Source of the DNA: Pseudomonas farsensis
GTDB lineage: Bacteria; Pseudomonadota; Gammaproteobacteria; Pseudomonadales; Pseudomonadaceae
Assembly (NCBI RefSeq): GCF_014268805.2
Contig: NZ_JABWRF020000002.1
Coordinates: 681,001 to 745,000, forward strand
Reading direction: 5' to 3'
Length of the DNA stretch: 64,000 bases
Both the position numbers and the translations under genes were made by a program. This document shows, one piece after another, positions 44,102 through 53,529 of this stretch (position 1 is its first letter; each line of letters opens with the position of its first letter). The notes beneath the pieces were generated by a model. It was not told where the DNA came from. It saw only the letters and a program-made list of their open reading frames with translations, and searched no databases.

Positions 44102-45131
44102 GGGGTTGCGCGGAGGCTGGGGGTTCGTCGACCACCTTGAAACGCAGCACGCCGATCACCTGGCCATCTTCGGTCAATACCCGCACCTGCCACTTGCCCA
44201 CCGGGTTGGGCGGGAAGTTCTGCTTGCGGGTCCAGGCCCGGTAGCCTTCCTTGCGCCCGCCATGGATATCCAGGGCGATGCGGTCGACCTCTTTGCCGTT
44301 GAACTGCCACACATGGTAGATGCGCTCATCCAGCCCGCGTGGCGCGTTGATTGCGGTGTAGGCATACAGCCCGCCACTGCGGATGCGGCTGGCGGAGATT
44401 TCGTCCAGCGATTCGCCCGGCTTGCGGTTGATCACCTCGGTGCTCACCGCCACATCGGTCAGCCACAGCGTCGCCGGCGGCACCCACGAGCGCAGCAGCC
44501 AGCCGCCACCGCCCACCGCCAGCGTCACCAGCACCAGCGCCACAGCCCGCCGCCAGGTGCGGATCGGGAAGCTGCTGGCAAGGCTTGGGAACGACAGCAC
44601 CATGGCCGCCACCAGCGCCAGCTTGAAGCTTTGCGCGGTGGTCAGGTGCAGGATGATCGGCAGCGCGGTCAACATCGCCGCGAACAGGGTCAGGGTGTGC
44701 AGGGCGAGGAATAGCCAGCGCCGAGGTGCTAGCCAGCGGTAGTACAGCGGGTCAACGATCGACACCAGCCCCGCCGCCGCCAGCAGGCCGGTAAACACCA
44801 GTTGCCCGCTGTTCCAGGTGGTGGTGATGAAGAAGAACGGCAGGACGAAGAACAGGCTCTCCTGGTGGATCATCTGCGTGGCATAACGCAGCAGCGGCTG
44901 TGGGATCTCGCGCTTGAAGGTGCGCGCAAACAGCCCGGTGAGGGTGTTTTCGAGCATCAGCCACACCCAGCTGACCAGCATCAGGATGGCGATCCAGCTG
45001 GCAAGGCCGGCCTGGCGGTCGACCAGGATGAAGCTGCCGATACCGGACAGGAAGCCACCCAGGGCGATCACGCCGGGGTAGCGCTTGAGAAGCTCGATTA
45101 CGCGCAGGACAAAAGTGGGAATAGGCGGCAT
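44097..45131 (-). CDS. DUF5924/DUF2914 membrane protein
   Basis: A 344-residue protein. The N-terminal half (about 10-215) has several helices with the SLFFVLPFFFITTTWNSGQ segment, as in DUF5924. The C-terminal soluble domain (about 220-340: YHVWQFNGKEVDRIALDI, KQNFPPNPVGKWQVRVLTEDGQVIG) is DUF2914. ATG 45131 gives the membrane start; an open extension upstream has no support. The stop codon TAG is formed by the end of a family B REP. Function unknown. Confidence 0.85.
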   Translation of the reverse strand: MPPIPTFVLRVIELLKRYPGVIALGGFLSGIGSFILVDRQAGLASWIAILMLVSWVWLMLENTLTGLFARTFKREIPQPLLRYATQMIHQESLFFVLPFFFITTTWNSGQLVFTGLLAAAGLVSIVDPLYYRWLAPRRWLFLALHTLTLFAAMLTALPIILHLTTAQSFKLALVAAMVLSFPSLASSFPIRTWRRAVALVLVTLAVGGGGWLLRSWVPPATLWLTDVAVSTEVINRKPGESLDEISASRIRSGGLYAYTAINAPRGLDERIYHVWQFNGKEVDRIALDIHGGRKEGYRAWTRKQNFPPNPVGKWQVRVLTEDGQVIGVLRFKVVDEPPASAQPL

Positions 45132-45178
45132 GGGTCTGCAACAGGGGCTGAGTTGGCGTCGCCCGCCCCCGGTTAACC

Positions 45179-45195
45179 GTGGGAGCGGGCTTGGC
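45179..45195. repeat. Half REP, family A, truncated
   Basis: GTGGGAGCGGGCTTGGC matches the first 15 bases of the family A arm, then diverges. It lies in the 89-bp gap between the DUF5924 gene start and the M16 peptidase stop. Confidence 0.6.
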
Positions 45196-45220
45196 AAATG
45201 GCCCACAGGATACCGCCGAA

Positions 45221-46627
45221 TCACTGCTGGCGTGTAGCACCGCTGGGCTTGGCAGCCGGCTTGCGCCGCCAGCCGATCAGCCCGACGGCGAGAATCAGCC
45301 CCAAGCCCAGCGCCACCAGCCCGTAGAACTCGTCATAGCCCAGCAAGGGTTTTTCGATGCGCAGGTAGCCCGGCTCCTTGAGCAGCGCTTGCAGCGCCGC
45401 ATCGGCCTGCTTGAGGCTGACCTGGCGCAGTTTGCGCGCCGGGTCCGTGAAGCGGCCGTTGTCGTAGTCGGTGAGTGCGCCCCAGTAATAATCGGCAAGT
45501 GCCGTATTGCCCTGGGTGGTCCAGCTTTCGCGGGCGACGGCGGCGTCCTTGATGCGGGCGAAGGTGTCAGGGTCGAGGCCGTTCTTGCGCAGGTGCTCGA
45601 ACAGGTCTTCAAGCACCTTCACCGCCTTGTCGAGGTCATCGCGCTCAAGGTCGGCATGCAGGCTCATCAGGCCGCTGTCGCCAAAGCTCTCGCGCTGCAC
45701 CGAGGGGCCGTACGACAGGCCGTGGCGCAGGCGCAACTGGTCGTACAGCGCCCAGTCCAGGTAGCGCGACAGCAGCTCGAGGGTCTGGTCGTTACCGTCT
45801 TCGAGGGTGGGTTCGATGAACAGCCAGTGCAGCTTGACGCTGTCACCCAGCCAGCCGCGGGTGAGGTCGCGACGTTGCTCGGCCTGCTGGCTGATGGTCT
45901 CCAGGTTGCGCCGCTCTTCGGGCTCGCTGGCCGGCAGCTCGCCATAGGTGCGCTCAAGGTAGGCCGGCAGCAGGCGGTCGAGGCCGCCGACCATGATCAG
46001 GGTCATGTTGTTGGCGGCGTACCAGCGCTCGCGCAACTGCTGCACCTGGGCCAGGGTCATGTCGTCGAGGTCGGAGCGCTCCTTGCACTTGAGGCCGAGT
46101 TCGGTGGCCAGTTGGTCGCTGGCCGGGTGGCCGACCTGCTGGCGGTCCAGCCAACGTTGCAGGTGGCCGTAGTGGCCGCCGTCCTCGCGCTCGATGATGC
46201 GCTTGGCATTGGCCAGCGCCTTGTCATCGATGTGAGCCTCGCGCAGCACGGCCAGCAGCAGGTCGAGCACTTTGCGCTGGTTGCGCGCCGGGGCTTCGAT
46301 CACGAACGTGGTGTCGGCGCTGCTGGTGAAGGCGTTCCATTCGCCGCCCAGGGCTTGCAGGCGCTCTTCAAGGCCGCCTTCGCCGGTTTCGTCGACGCCG
46401 CTGAACATCAGGTGTTCGAGCAGGTGCGGAAGCTCCCGCTGGCTGCAGCCGAAGTCGTCCAGGCCCACGCCTACCACCAGGCGGATCGACACATGGTCGC
46501 GCTCGTAGCCGGACTTGAGGATCACCTGCAGGCCGTTGGGCAACAGGTAGCCCTCCACCCGCGAACGGTCGAGGGCAAGGCTGGGCAAGCTGCAGATCAG
46601 CAGGCAAACGAACATCAGGCAACGCAT
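45221..46627 (-). CDS. M16-family zinc metallopeptidase
   Basis: A 468-residue exported protein with signal peptide (about 1-18) and the inverted zinc motif HLLEH (68-72: ELPHLLEHLMFSG). The third ligand Glu is probably in the NAKRIIEREDGG segment, about 80 residues later. A C-terminal hydrophobic helix (LVALGLGLILAVGLIGW) followed by basic residues anchors it in the inner membrane, which is unusual for the family. The second M16 domain lacks a zinc motif, as normal. It probably degrades small exported polypeptides. Confidence 0.92.
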   Translation of the reverse strand: MRCLMFVCLLICSLPSLALDRSRVEGYLLPNGLQVILKSGYERDHVSIRLVVGVGLDDFGCSQRELPHLLEHLMFSGVDETGEGGLEERLQALGGEWNAFTSSADTTFVIEAPARNQRKVLDLLLAVLREAHIDDKALANAKRIIEREDGGHYGHLQRWLDRQQVGHPASDQLATELGLKCKERSDLDDMTLAQVQQLRERWYAANNMTLIMVGGLDRLLPAYLERTYGELPASEPEERRNLETISQQAEQRRDLTRGWLGDSVKLHWLFIEPTLEDGNDQTLELLSRYLDWALYDQLRLRHGLSYGPSVQRESFGDSGLMSLHADLERDDLDKAVKVLEDLFEHLRKNGLDPDTFARIKDAAVARESWTTQGNTALADYYWGALTDYDNGRFTDPARKLRQVSLKQADAALQALLKEPGYLRIEKPLLGYDEFYGLVALGLGLILAVGLIGWRRKPAAKPSGATRQQ

Positions 46628-46657
46628 AAGCGAGCTTCGGTCTCCGGGTGCGTGGGG

Positions 46658-48316
46658 TTACGGCTGGCGGGCTTCGTCCGGCACGCTGTCGAGCATCAGC
46701 CCTCCGGTGTCGGTCCCGCCCAGTACCACATAGGCACTGCTACAGAACAAAGAGTTCAACCGCTTCATGTCGGCGATCAGCTCCAAGTGTAGCGAACTGG
46801 TTTCGATACTCTGCATCACTTTGCGTTGCAGACGGCTGACATGGGCATGGGCCATGCGCCGTTCCTGGGCGCGGAAACGGCGTTTTTCGCGCAGCAGCAG
46901 CTGTGCGCTTTCGGGGTCGGCGCTGAGAAACACCGACAGGCCCAGGCGCAGGTTGGACGACAATTGCTCTTGCAGGCCGGTCAATTCTTCGAGGCCGATT
47001 TCGGAGAAGTTGCGCCGCTGCGAGGTTTTTTGCTGCTGCACCTTGCGCAGCATGCGCTCGATCAGGTCGCTGGACAGCTTGAGGTTGATCGCCAGCTCGA
47101 TGATTTCTGCCCAGCGCCGGTTTTCGGCTTCGCTGAGGTCTTCGCGGGGCATTTGCGCCAGGTACAGCTTGATCGCGCTGTACAGCGCTTCGGCATCTTC
47201 CACCAAGGTGCGCACCTGTTGCGGCAGCGCGGTTTGCGTACCGCGCAAGGCACCGAGCATGGCGTCGAGCAGGTTGTCGATGATGTCGCCCAGGCGCAGG
47301 GTTTCGCGCGCGGCGTTGGCCAAGGCCAGGCTTGGCGTGGTCAGCGCCGAGGGGTCGAGGTGGCGCGGCTTGATCTGGCCGTTGCCGTGGTCGCGCTCGG
47401 GCAGCAGCGTGTTGCACAGGCGGCCCATGTAGCGAACGGTGGGCAGCATGATCAGGCAGCGCAGGGTGTTGTAGAGCAGGTGGAAGCCGATCACCAGCTC
47501 TTGCGGGCTGAAGTTCAGGCTGTCCATCCACGCCACCAGCGGGTGCAGCACCGGGATGATCAGCACCAGGCCGATCAGCTTGTACAGCAGGCTGCCCAGC
47601 GCCACCCGGCGCCCGGCGGTGTTCTGCATGCTGGTGCTGATGAAGGCCAGCAAGCCGCTGCCAATGTTGGCGCCGACCACCAGGCCAATGGCCACCGGCA
47701 AGCTGATGACCTCGGCGCCGGCCAGGGTGGCGGTCAGCAGCACGGCGGCCAGGCTTGAATAAGTGATCATGGCAAACAACGCGCCGACCAAGGCATCGAG
47801 CAGGATGTCGCCGGTCAGCGAGGCGAACAGCACTTTAACGCCCTGGGCGTGGGTGATCGGCGCCGCTGCCTGCACGATCAGCTCAAGTGCCAGGATGATC
47901 AGCCCAAGGCCAATGGCCACCCGGCCCATCTGGCCGACGCGGGTCTGCTTGCGTGAAAGAAAGAAGATTACCCCGAGGAACAGCAGCAGCGGCGACAGCC
48001 ACGACAGGTCGAAGGTCAGCACGCGGGCCATCAGCGCCGTGCCGACATCGGCGCCAAGCATGATCGCCAGGGCTGGGGTCATGGCCATGAGGCCCTGGCC
48101 GACGAACGAGGTGACCAGCATGGCGGTGGCGTTGCTGCTTTGCACCACGGCGGTAACGACGATACCGGCGAGGAACGCCAGCGGGCGCTTGTCCATGTTC
48201 TGGCTGAGCACGCGGCGCAGGTTGGAGCCGTACACGCGCAAGATGCCGGTACGCACGATGTGCGTACCCCACACCAGCAGCGCCACGGCGGAAAGCAGGT
48301 TGAGCAAGGTCAGCAT
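46658..48316 (-). CDS. Na/Pi-cotransporter II family protein with PhoU-like C-terminus
   Basis: A 552-residue membrane protein. Two repeated Na/Pi units lie at about 45-140 (VVQSSNATAMLVTSFVGQG, the QSS signature) and 165-260 (MITYSSLAAVLLTATLAG). The C-terminal ~200 residues are helical and PhoU-like (LRLGDIIDNLLDAMLGAL). ATG 48316 has AGGGGG upstream. Likely a sodium-dependent phosphate carrier; direction of transport is not readable from sequence. Confidence 0.92.
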   Translation of the reverse strand: MLTLLNLLSAVALLVWGTHIVRTGILRVYGSNLRRVLSQNMDKRPLAFLAGIVVTAVVQSSNATAMLVTSFVGQGLMAMTPALAIMLGADVGTALMARVLTFDLSWLSPLLLFLGVIFFLSRKQTRVGQMGRVAIGLGLIILALELIVQAAAPITHAQGVKVLFASLTGDILLDALVGALFAMITYSSLAAVLLTATLAGAEVISLPVAIGLVVGANIGSGLLAFISTSMQNTAGRRVALGSLLYKLIGLVLIIPVLHPLVAWMDSLNFSPQELVIGFHLLYNTLRCLIMLPTVRYMGRLCNTLLPERDHGNGQIKPRHLDPSALTTPSLALANAARETLRLGDIIDNLLDAMLGALRGTQTALPQQVRTLVEDAEALYSAIKLYLAQMPREDLSEAENRRWAEIIELAINLKLSSDLIERMLRKVQQQKTSQRRNFSEIGLEELTGLQEQLSSNLRLGLSVFLSADPESAQLLLREKRRFRAQERRMAHAHVSRLQRKVMQSIETSSLHLELIADMKRLNSLFCSSAYVVLGGTDTGGLMLDSVPDEARQP

Positions 48317-48498
48317 GGTCAGGCCCCCTGATGCTATGCCCCTGTGCAGGGCCAATGGGTCACGCGGTGAGCCTGGCCCGGGGGTGGGCTTTGGTTTTTT
48401 ACAGGGCTCATTGAAGCTTTAGTTGCTTTACGCGGTTGCTGCCAGCTTGGCATGCCTGACACATATTTGAAACATTGGCCGCACGCTGATAGGGCAAC

Positions 48499-48612
48499 TG
48501 TAGAAGCGGCCTTGTGCCGCGAAAGGGCTGCGAAGCGGCCCCAGGATTTCGGCCTCATGCAAAATCGCCGGGGCTGCTGCGCAGCCCTTCGCGACACAAG
48601 GCCGCTCCTACA
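48499..48612. repeat. REP-type palindrome, family B, copy 5
   Basis: TGTAGAAGCGGCCTTGTGCC ... complement ending CTCCTACA. One base change in the left arm (TAGAAG for TAGGAG) and one missing base in the right. It lies just after the TerC gene stop. Confidence 0.9.
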
Positions 48613-48620
48613 CGATTGGC

Positions 48621-49355
48621 CTAGGGCTGTGCCTCGTCCTTGCGCGCACGGGCGGTGCGCATGCGGATGTTGATGGCTTCGACGGCCAGCGAGAACGCCA
48701 TGGCGAAGTACACATAGCCCTTGGGCACATGCACATCGAAAGCTTCGGCGATCAGCACCGTACCGACGACCATCAGGAACGAAAGCGCGAGCATCTTCAG
48801 CGATGGGTGCTTGTCGATGAAGTCGCTGATGGCGCCGGCGCAGAGCATCATCACCAGTACCGCGACGATGATCGCGGCGACCATCACGGGTACGTGCGAC
48901 ACCATGCCGACCGCTGTGATCACCGAGTCCAGGGAGAACACGATGTCGATGATGGCGATCTGGATGATGGTGTACAGGAACTGCCCGCCCGCCCCTTTCG
49001 GGTCGTCGCTGGCTTCTTCTTCGCCTTCCAGGCCTTGGTAGATTTCCTGCGAGCTTTTCCACAGCAGGAACAGCCCGCCGAAGAACAGAATCAGGTCGCG
49101 GCCCGAAATGCCTTGGCCGAAGACCTGGAACAGGTCGGCCGTCAGGCGCATGACCCAGGTGATCGACAGCAGCAGCATGATCCGCGTGACCATCGCCAGC
49201 GCCAGGCCGAATATCCGCGTGCGCGGCTGCATGTGCTTGGGCATGCGGCTGACCAGGATCGAGATCATGATGATGTTGTCGATCCCGAGCACGATCTCAA
49301 GGGCAGTCAGGGTGAAAAAGGCAACCCAGATTTCCGGGTTGGTGAGCCATTCCAT
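48621..49355 (-). CDS. TerC/YkgD-family integral membrane protein
   Basis: A 244-residue protein with seven predicted helices. The family motif LEIVLGIDNIIMISIL near the N-terminus and the second acidic motif DIVFSLDSVITAVGM are intact; these Asp residues are thought to bind metal. TerC proteins are linked to manganese export and metalation of exported proteins as well as tellurite resistance. No ter operon is present, so tellurite resistance should not be assumed. Confidence 0.93.
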   Translation of the reverse strand: MEWLTNPEIWVAFFTLTALEIVLGIDNIIMISILVSRMPKHMQPRTRIFGLALAMVTRIMLLLSITWVMRLTADLFQVFGQGISGRDLILFFGGLFLLWKSSQEIYQGLEGEEEASDDPKGAGGQFLYTIIQIAIIDIVFSLDSVITAVGMVSHVPVMVAAIIVAVLVMMLCAGAISDFIDKHPSLKMLALSFLMVVGTVLIAEAFDVHVPKGYVYFAMAFSLAVEAINIRMRTARARKDEAQP

Positions 49356-49427
49356 GTGTATTCCTTCGAACGATTAAAGGCCAGGCTCCCCACGCTGGGG
49401 GCCTGGCGGTGGGGTGATGCGTCTGTA

Positions 49428-50735
49428 TCAGAGGCTGCTGAACAGCGGGAACGTGCCCAGCACCAGTGCTGCAACCATGATGCACAGGCACACCAGCACG
49501 GCCCATTTGAGGGTGAAGCGCTGGTGGTCGCCGAACTCAATGCCGGCCAGGGCAACCAGCAGGTAAGTCGAGGGCACCAGCGGGCTGAGCAGGTGCACCG
49601 GCTGGCCAACGATCGAGGCGCGGGCCATTTCTACCGGGGTGACGCCGTAGTGGCTGGCGAAGTCGGCCAGCACCGGCAGCACGCCGTAGTAGAAGGCGTC
49701 GTTGGACATGAAGAAGGTGAACGGCATGCTCACCAGCGCGGTGATGACCGCCATGTACGGGCCAAACGCCTCGGGGATCACTGCCAGCAGGCTTTTGGAC
49801 ATGGCCTCGACCATGCCGGTGCCAGACAGGATGCCGGTGAAGATGCCGGCGGCGAAGATCAGCCCGCTGACGGCCAGCACGCTGGAAGCGTGGGCGGCGA
49901 TGCGGTCTTTCTGCTGTTGCAGGCAGGGGTAGTTGACGATCATGGCAATACTGAAGGCGATCATGAACAGCACCGGCAGCGGCAGTACACCGGCAATCAG
50001 CGCCACCATCAGGGCGGCGGTCAGGGCGCCGTTGAACCAGATCAGTTTGGGGCGACGGGCTTCAGGGAACTGCGAGACGCTGATCGCGCTGTGGTCGGTG
50101 TCATCGGTGGGCAGGTGCAGCTCACCCAGGCGGGCGCGCTCACGCTTGCCGTACCAGTAGGCGATGGCGAGGATCGCCAGCACGCCGAAGGCCATGGCCG
50201 GGATCATCGGCACGAAGATGTCCGAGGGGTCGACGTGCAGGGCGCTGGCGGCGCGAGCGGTCGGGCCGCCCCACGGGGTCATGTTCATTACCCCGCCAGC
50301 CAGGATGATCAGGCCGGCCATGATCCGTGGGCTCATGCCCAGGCGGCTGTACATCGGCAACATGGCCGCGCAGCAGATCATGTAGGTGGTGGCGCCGTCA
50401 CCGTCGAGCGAGACCACCAGGGCCAGCACGGCGGTGCCTACCGAGACTTTCAGCGGGTCGCCTTTGACCAGCTTGAGGATCTTGCGCACGGCCGGGTCGA
50501 ACAGGCCGGAGTCGATCATCAGGGCGAAATACAGAATGGCGAACATCAGCATGACGCCGGTGGGCGCGAGCTTGCTGATGCCTTGCAGCATCATCGGGCC
50601 GATGTCGCTGTAGAAGCCGCCGAACAGGGCGAACAGGATCGGTACCAGAATCAACGCGATCAAGGCCGACAGGCGCTTGGTCATGATCAGGTACATGAAG
50701 GTGATGACCATGGCAAAGCCGAGGAAGGTCAGCAT
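49428..50735 (-). CDS. CitMHS-family citrate:metal symporter
   Basis: A 435-residue carrier with about twelve helices. It matches the CitMHS family (citrate with Mg2+ or Ca2+): LTFLGFAMVITFMYLIMTKRLSA start, VVSLDGDGATTYMICCAAMLP and the NMTPWGGPTARAASAL segment, and VHLLSPLVPSTYLLVALAG near the end. No two-component regulator gene adjoins it. An A-rich CA-type motif lies in the upstream region, suggesting catabolite control. Confidence 0.92.
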   Translation of the reverse strand: MLTFLGFAMVITFMYLIMTKRLSALIALILVPILFALFGGFYSDIGPMMLQGISKLAPTGVMLMFAILYFALMIDSGLFDPAVRKILKLVKGDPLKVSVGTAVLALVVSLDGDGATTYMICCAAMLPMYSRLGMSPRIMAGLIILAGGVMNMTPWGGPTARAASALHVDPSDIFVPMIPAMAFGVLAILAIAYWYGKRERARLGELHLPTDDTDHSAISVSQFPEARRPKLIWFNGALTAALMVALIAGVLPLPVLFMIAFSIAMIVNYPCLQQQKDRIAAHASSVLAVSGLIFAAGIFTGILSGTGMVEAMSKSLLAVIPEAFGPYMAVITALVSMPFTFFMSNDAFYYGVLPVLADFASHYGVTPVEMARASIVGQPVHLLSPLVPSTYLLVALAGIEFGDHQRFTLKWAVLVCLCIMVAALVLGTFPLFSSL

Positions 50736-50861
50736 GGCGGTACTCCAGGCGTGGCGCGAAAGTAGGGACGATTCGGGCGGGTCAGCGCGTCGGGCGCTGC
50801 GCGAGGAGCAAAGGGGGGGCTGCTGCGAAAAGGCGGGTACACGAAGACATCTGGATCACCA

Positions 50862-50879
50862 TTGTTTTTGTAGTTGTTG
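50862..50879 (-). promoter_or_regulatory. Candidate Hfq/Crc A-rich site upstream of the citrate transporter
   Basis: On the minus strand CAACAACTACAAAAACAA lies about 130 bp upstream of the transporter start. It contains repeated ARN triplets like the catabolite-activity motif. Whether it is inside the transcript is unknown. The rest of 50736-51006 shows no gene. Confidence 0.4.
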
Positions 50880-51006
50880 ATAGCGCCGGGCGCGGACGTA
50901 TCCGCAGGCCCTGGCTGACCGGTCTTGTGCCGGTAGTGGCGCTATCCTATGCGGGCAAGCTTTCAGCCAGCTTTCGGCTGTGGCGAGGCGACGGGAGGTC
51001 ATCGGG

Positions 51007-51408
51007 ATGTCTGAAATTATGGAAGGCGGGTGCCATTGCGGCGCTCTGCGCTACCGCTTGCGCGGGCACTTGGGCGATGTTGCGCATTGCCATTGCTCGA
51101 TTTGCCGGCGGGTCAGCGGCGGGACGTTGGTCACCTGGCTGACCTTGCCGTTGGAGGGGTTCGAGTGGTTGGCGGGCTCGGCGCAGCGCTATGTGGCGCC
51201 GGCCAGTTGCAGCCGGTATTTCTGCGGGGCATGCGGTGCGCATGTGGCGCTGGTTACCGAGCACAGCCCGCAGAGCATCGATGTGACCGTCGCGACGCTT
51301 GATCACCCAGGGCGGGTGCAGCCCAATCGGCATATCTGGGTAGGCAGCCGGTTGCCGTGGATACCGGTGGATGATGGGCTGGCGCAGGAAAATGAGGAGT
51401 GCTTGTAG
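51007..51408 (+). CDS. GFA-family (glutathione-dependent formaldehyde-activating enzyme-like) protein
   Basis: A 133-residue zinc protein. Cys ligands are C9 and C11 (GGCHCG), C28, C30 and C33 (AHCHCSICRR), and a later FCGACGAHV, the usual GFA/CENP-V pattern for two zinc sites. ATG 51007 has GGGAGG upstream; an ATG 27 bp earlier is less likely. Many family members do not act on formaldehyde, so the substrate is open. It is isolated between divergent and convergent genes. Confidence 0.9.
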   Translation: MSEIMEGGCHCGALRYRLRGHLGDVAHCHCSICRRVSGGTLVTWLTLPLEGFEWLAGSAQRYVAPASCSRYFCGACGAHVALVTEHSPQSIDVTVATLDHPGRVQPNRHIWVGSRLPWIPVDDGLAQENEECL

Positions 51409-51432
51409 GTGGCATGCCGCTACACGGGGCAC

Positions 51433-51548
51433 TGTAGGAGCGGCCTTGTGTCGCGAAAGGGCCGCAAAGCGGCCCCAAGATCCGTGCTTCATGCAAAAAT
51501 CGCCGGGGCTGCTGCGCAGCCCTTTCGCGGCACAAGGCCGCTCCTACA
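51433..51548. repeat. REP-type palindrome, family B, copy 6
   Basis: TGTAGGAGCGGCCTTGTGTC ... complement ending CTCCTACA, between the convergent GFA and DUF4105 genes. Confidence 0.9.
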
Positions 51549-51570
51549 CTCGGCGGTGATCGGCGGGGCG

Positions 51571-53529
51571 CTATGGCAACTGCAACCCGCCCGCGGCCTT
51601 GTGCAGTTTGCGCAGGTGCTCGCCCACCTGCTTGATGTTGGCTTCCACGGCCTTGATCTGCTTGCCGCGCTCAGGCCCCAGCAGCGCCCTCACCTGCTGG
51701 TCCAGCGTGGTGCTCAAGCTCAGCATTTGCGCCTGGCGCTCGCTGCTTGCCTGCTCCAGCTGCTTGCGCTCCTCGGGCTGCGGCAGGCCATAGCCGCCCG
51801 CGCCGAGCAACTCGGCCGGGCGGCTGAGGAAGCCGCTGTTGGCCAGCATCGCCTGCAAGGTTTCGTTGGCCTTGTCGAAGCTGCCGTCCTTCACCGCACG
51901 CTCGTTCAGGTAGCGCTGCTTGACCTCGTCCTGGGCCAGCAGCAGCTGGCGGCGCAGGCCGGCTTGCTCCAGCAGCAGCAAGGCGGCGCTGGTGCGCAGG
52001 TCGGCGCGCTCGAACCACGGGCGGCGCTCTTCGGCGGGTAACGACAACCAGTCTTCCACCGCACCCTGCTGGATGGGCAACTGCTTTTTCAGCACATCGA
52101 ACATGGCTTGGTAGCGGTCGCGGTAGGAATCGAAGCGGTAGCCCAGGCGCAATGCCTCGCGCGGGTCGTCGAGCACGCTGGTGTCGGCCAGCCCACGGCC
52201 TTTGAGCACCTCAAGCAAGCCATTGGGCATGATCGCGTCGAGGTCGTTCAGGCGCGGGTTGCCGGTGCCGCTGCGCAGTAGTTTGAGCGACTCCACCGCA
52301 CAGTTGTTGGACAGGAAGTAATAGTTACCGTCGTAGCTCCAGTGCATCTCGGCGGCCTGGCGCACCAGGTTTTCGATTTCGTCGCGGCTGAGCTTGAGCG
52401 GCACCGAGGCCAGGCTGCGCAGTTCCGTCTTGGTGTACTCGTCGATGACCTGGCCCAGCGGCAGCACGAACAGGCGGGATGGGTAGGCACCGGTCAGGCC
52501 GTCCCAGCTCGACAGTTGTACGTCGTTGACGAAGGCGCGGTACGACAAAACCAGGCTCTGGTCGAGGTCCAGGCGGCAGTCCGGGCCACGTGGTCGGCCG
52601 GGGGCGCAGATCACCAGGCGCAGCATGCTGTGGCCCCAGCGGCTGACCCAGTTCTGGTTGGCTTCGGCCAACAGGTAGTCAACCTCATAGACCCGCTCTG
52701 GGTCGATTTCGCCCAGCGGCTGGCGGGCGAAGTCATTGCCGGCGTTGAGGAACGGCAGGCTTTTTTCGCAGGCGTTTTGTTGCGGCGCCCAGCCGAAGTG
52801 CTTGCGCAGGTAGTTGTTCAGCGCCGGGCGGCGGCAGCCATAGCTGGGGTCGAGGAGAAAATACTCCATGTTGACCGCGATGAATTCCTTCGGGCTGCTC
52901 AGCTCGTAGCTGTCCGGGCTGCGTACCAGCTGGCCGTTGTGCTGCTCGCGCTCGCCGCGCCGGCCGACGTATTGCGCCCAGCCGGCCAGGTCGAGCAGGC
53001 GCGGGTCATCGCTGAGGGTGAAACGGCGTTCGGCCTGGCCACGGCAGTCTTCGGGCAGGCCGACCTTGCCCAGTGCGCCCTGCTGGCGCTTGCAGCGGGT
53101 AATCAGCTGGCGCTCGGCAGCGGGCCACAGGCGGGCTCGGTCGTAAATATGGGTGGTTTCGTGCAGGACCGTGGCCAGCAGCTCTTCGCGGACCGTGCCA
53201 TGCGGGCGGTTGGTCTTTTCGCGAGCGGCGCTGCCGTCTACCAGCCCGGGCAACAGGCGGCGGTTGAGGTCCAGGGTCGATACCGGCGAGGCCTGGCCAT
53301 AGGCGTCCTCGGGCATCTGGTCGGTCCAGCTCACCAGCACCTGGCGGTCGAGCTGCTGTTTGAAGCGCGGTGGCAGCTTGGCCATGGCTTCGTCGAGCAG
53401 GGCCTGGGTGGCTTGCTGTTGTGAAGGGTCAAGGCCGTCCGCCTGCAGCACCAGCTGCAGGTCGGCCAGGGCGGGCGTGCCCAGCAGCGTCAGGACGCAG
53501 CCGAGCAGCCAGGCACGCGCGCGCTTCAC
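51571..53529 (-). CDS. Exported DUF4105 protein with zincin-like and permuted papain-like regions
   Basis: A 652-residue protein with signal peptide (1-22). Residues ~25-240 carry HETTH (123-127) and, ~95 residues later, NMEYFLLDP (E222), a gluzincin-type metallopeptidase arrangement. Residues ~275-430 are DUF4105: WGHSML (H300) followed by NNCAVESLKLL (C410), the His-then-Cys order of circularly permuted NlpC/P60-like hydrolases. The C-terminal ~200 residues are helical. The start overlaps the stop of a DUF2388 gene (ATGA). The likely site of action is the periplasm; substrate unknown. Confidence 0.88.
   Translation of the reverse strand: MKRARAWLLGCVLTLLGTPALADLQLVLQADGLDPSQQQATQALLDEAMAKLPPRFKQQLDRQVLVSWTDQMPEDAYGQASPVSTLDLNRRLLPGLVDGSAAREKTNRPHGTVREELLATVLHETTHIYDRARLWPAAERQLITRCKRQQGALGKVGLPEDCRGQAERRFTLSDDPRLLDLAGWAQYVGRRGEREQHNGQLVRSPDSYELSSPKEFIAVNMEYFLLDPSYGCRRPALNNYLRKHFGWAPQQNACEKSLPFLNAGNDFARQPLGEIDPERVYEVDYLLAEANQNWVSRWGHSMLRLVICAPGRPRGPDCRLDLDQSLVLSYRAFVNDVQLSSWDGLTGAYPSRLFVLPLGQVIDEYTKTELRSLASVPLKLSRDEIENLVRQAAEMHWSYDGNYYFLSNNCAVESLKLLRSGTGNPRLNDLDAIMPNGLLEVLKGRGLADTSVLDDPREALRLGYRFDSYRDRYQAMFDVLKKQLPIQQGAVEDWLSLPAEERRPWFERADLRTSAALLLLEQAGLRRQLLLAQDEVKQRYLNERAVKDGSFDKANETLQAMLANSGFLSRPAELLGAGGYGLPQPEERKQLEQASSERQAQMLSLSTTLDQQVRALLGPERGKQIKAVEANIKQVGEHLRKLHKAAGGLQLP

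Noticed and set aside
48621..49355. Tellurite resistance call for the TerC protein
   Set aside because: No other ter genes are nearby and TerC-family proteins have wider roles in metal export and metalation.
48729..50765. 678-codon plus-strand frame across TerC and the citrate transporter
   Set aside because: It spans two well-supported genes on the other strand and is compositionally a shadow (Gln/His/Asp-rich, no domain).
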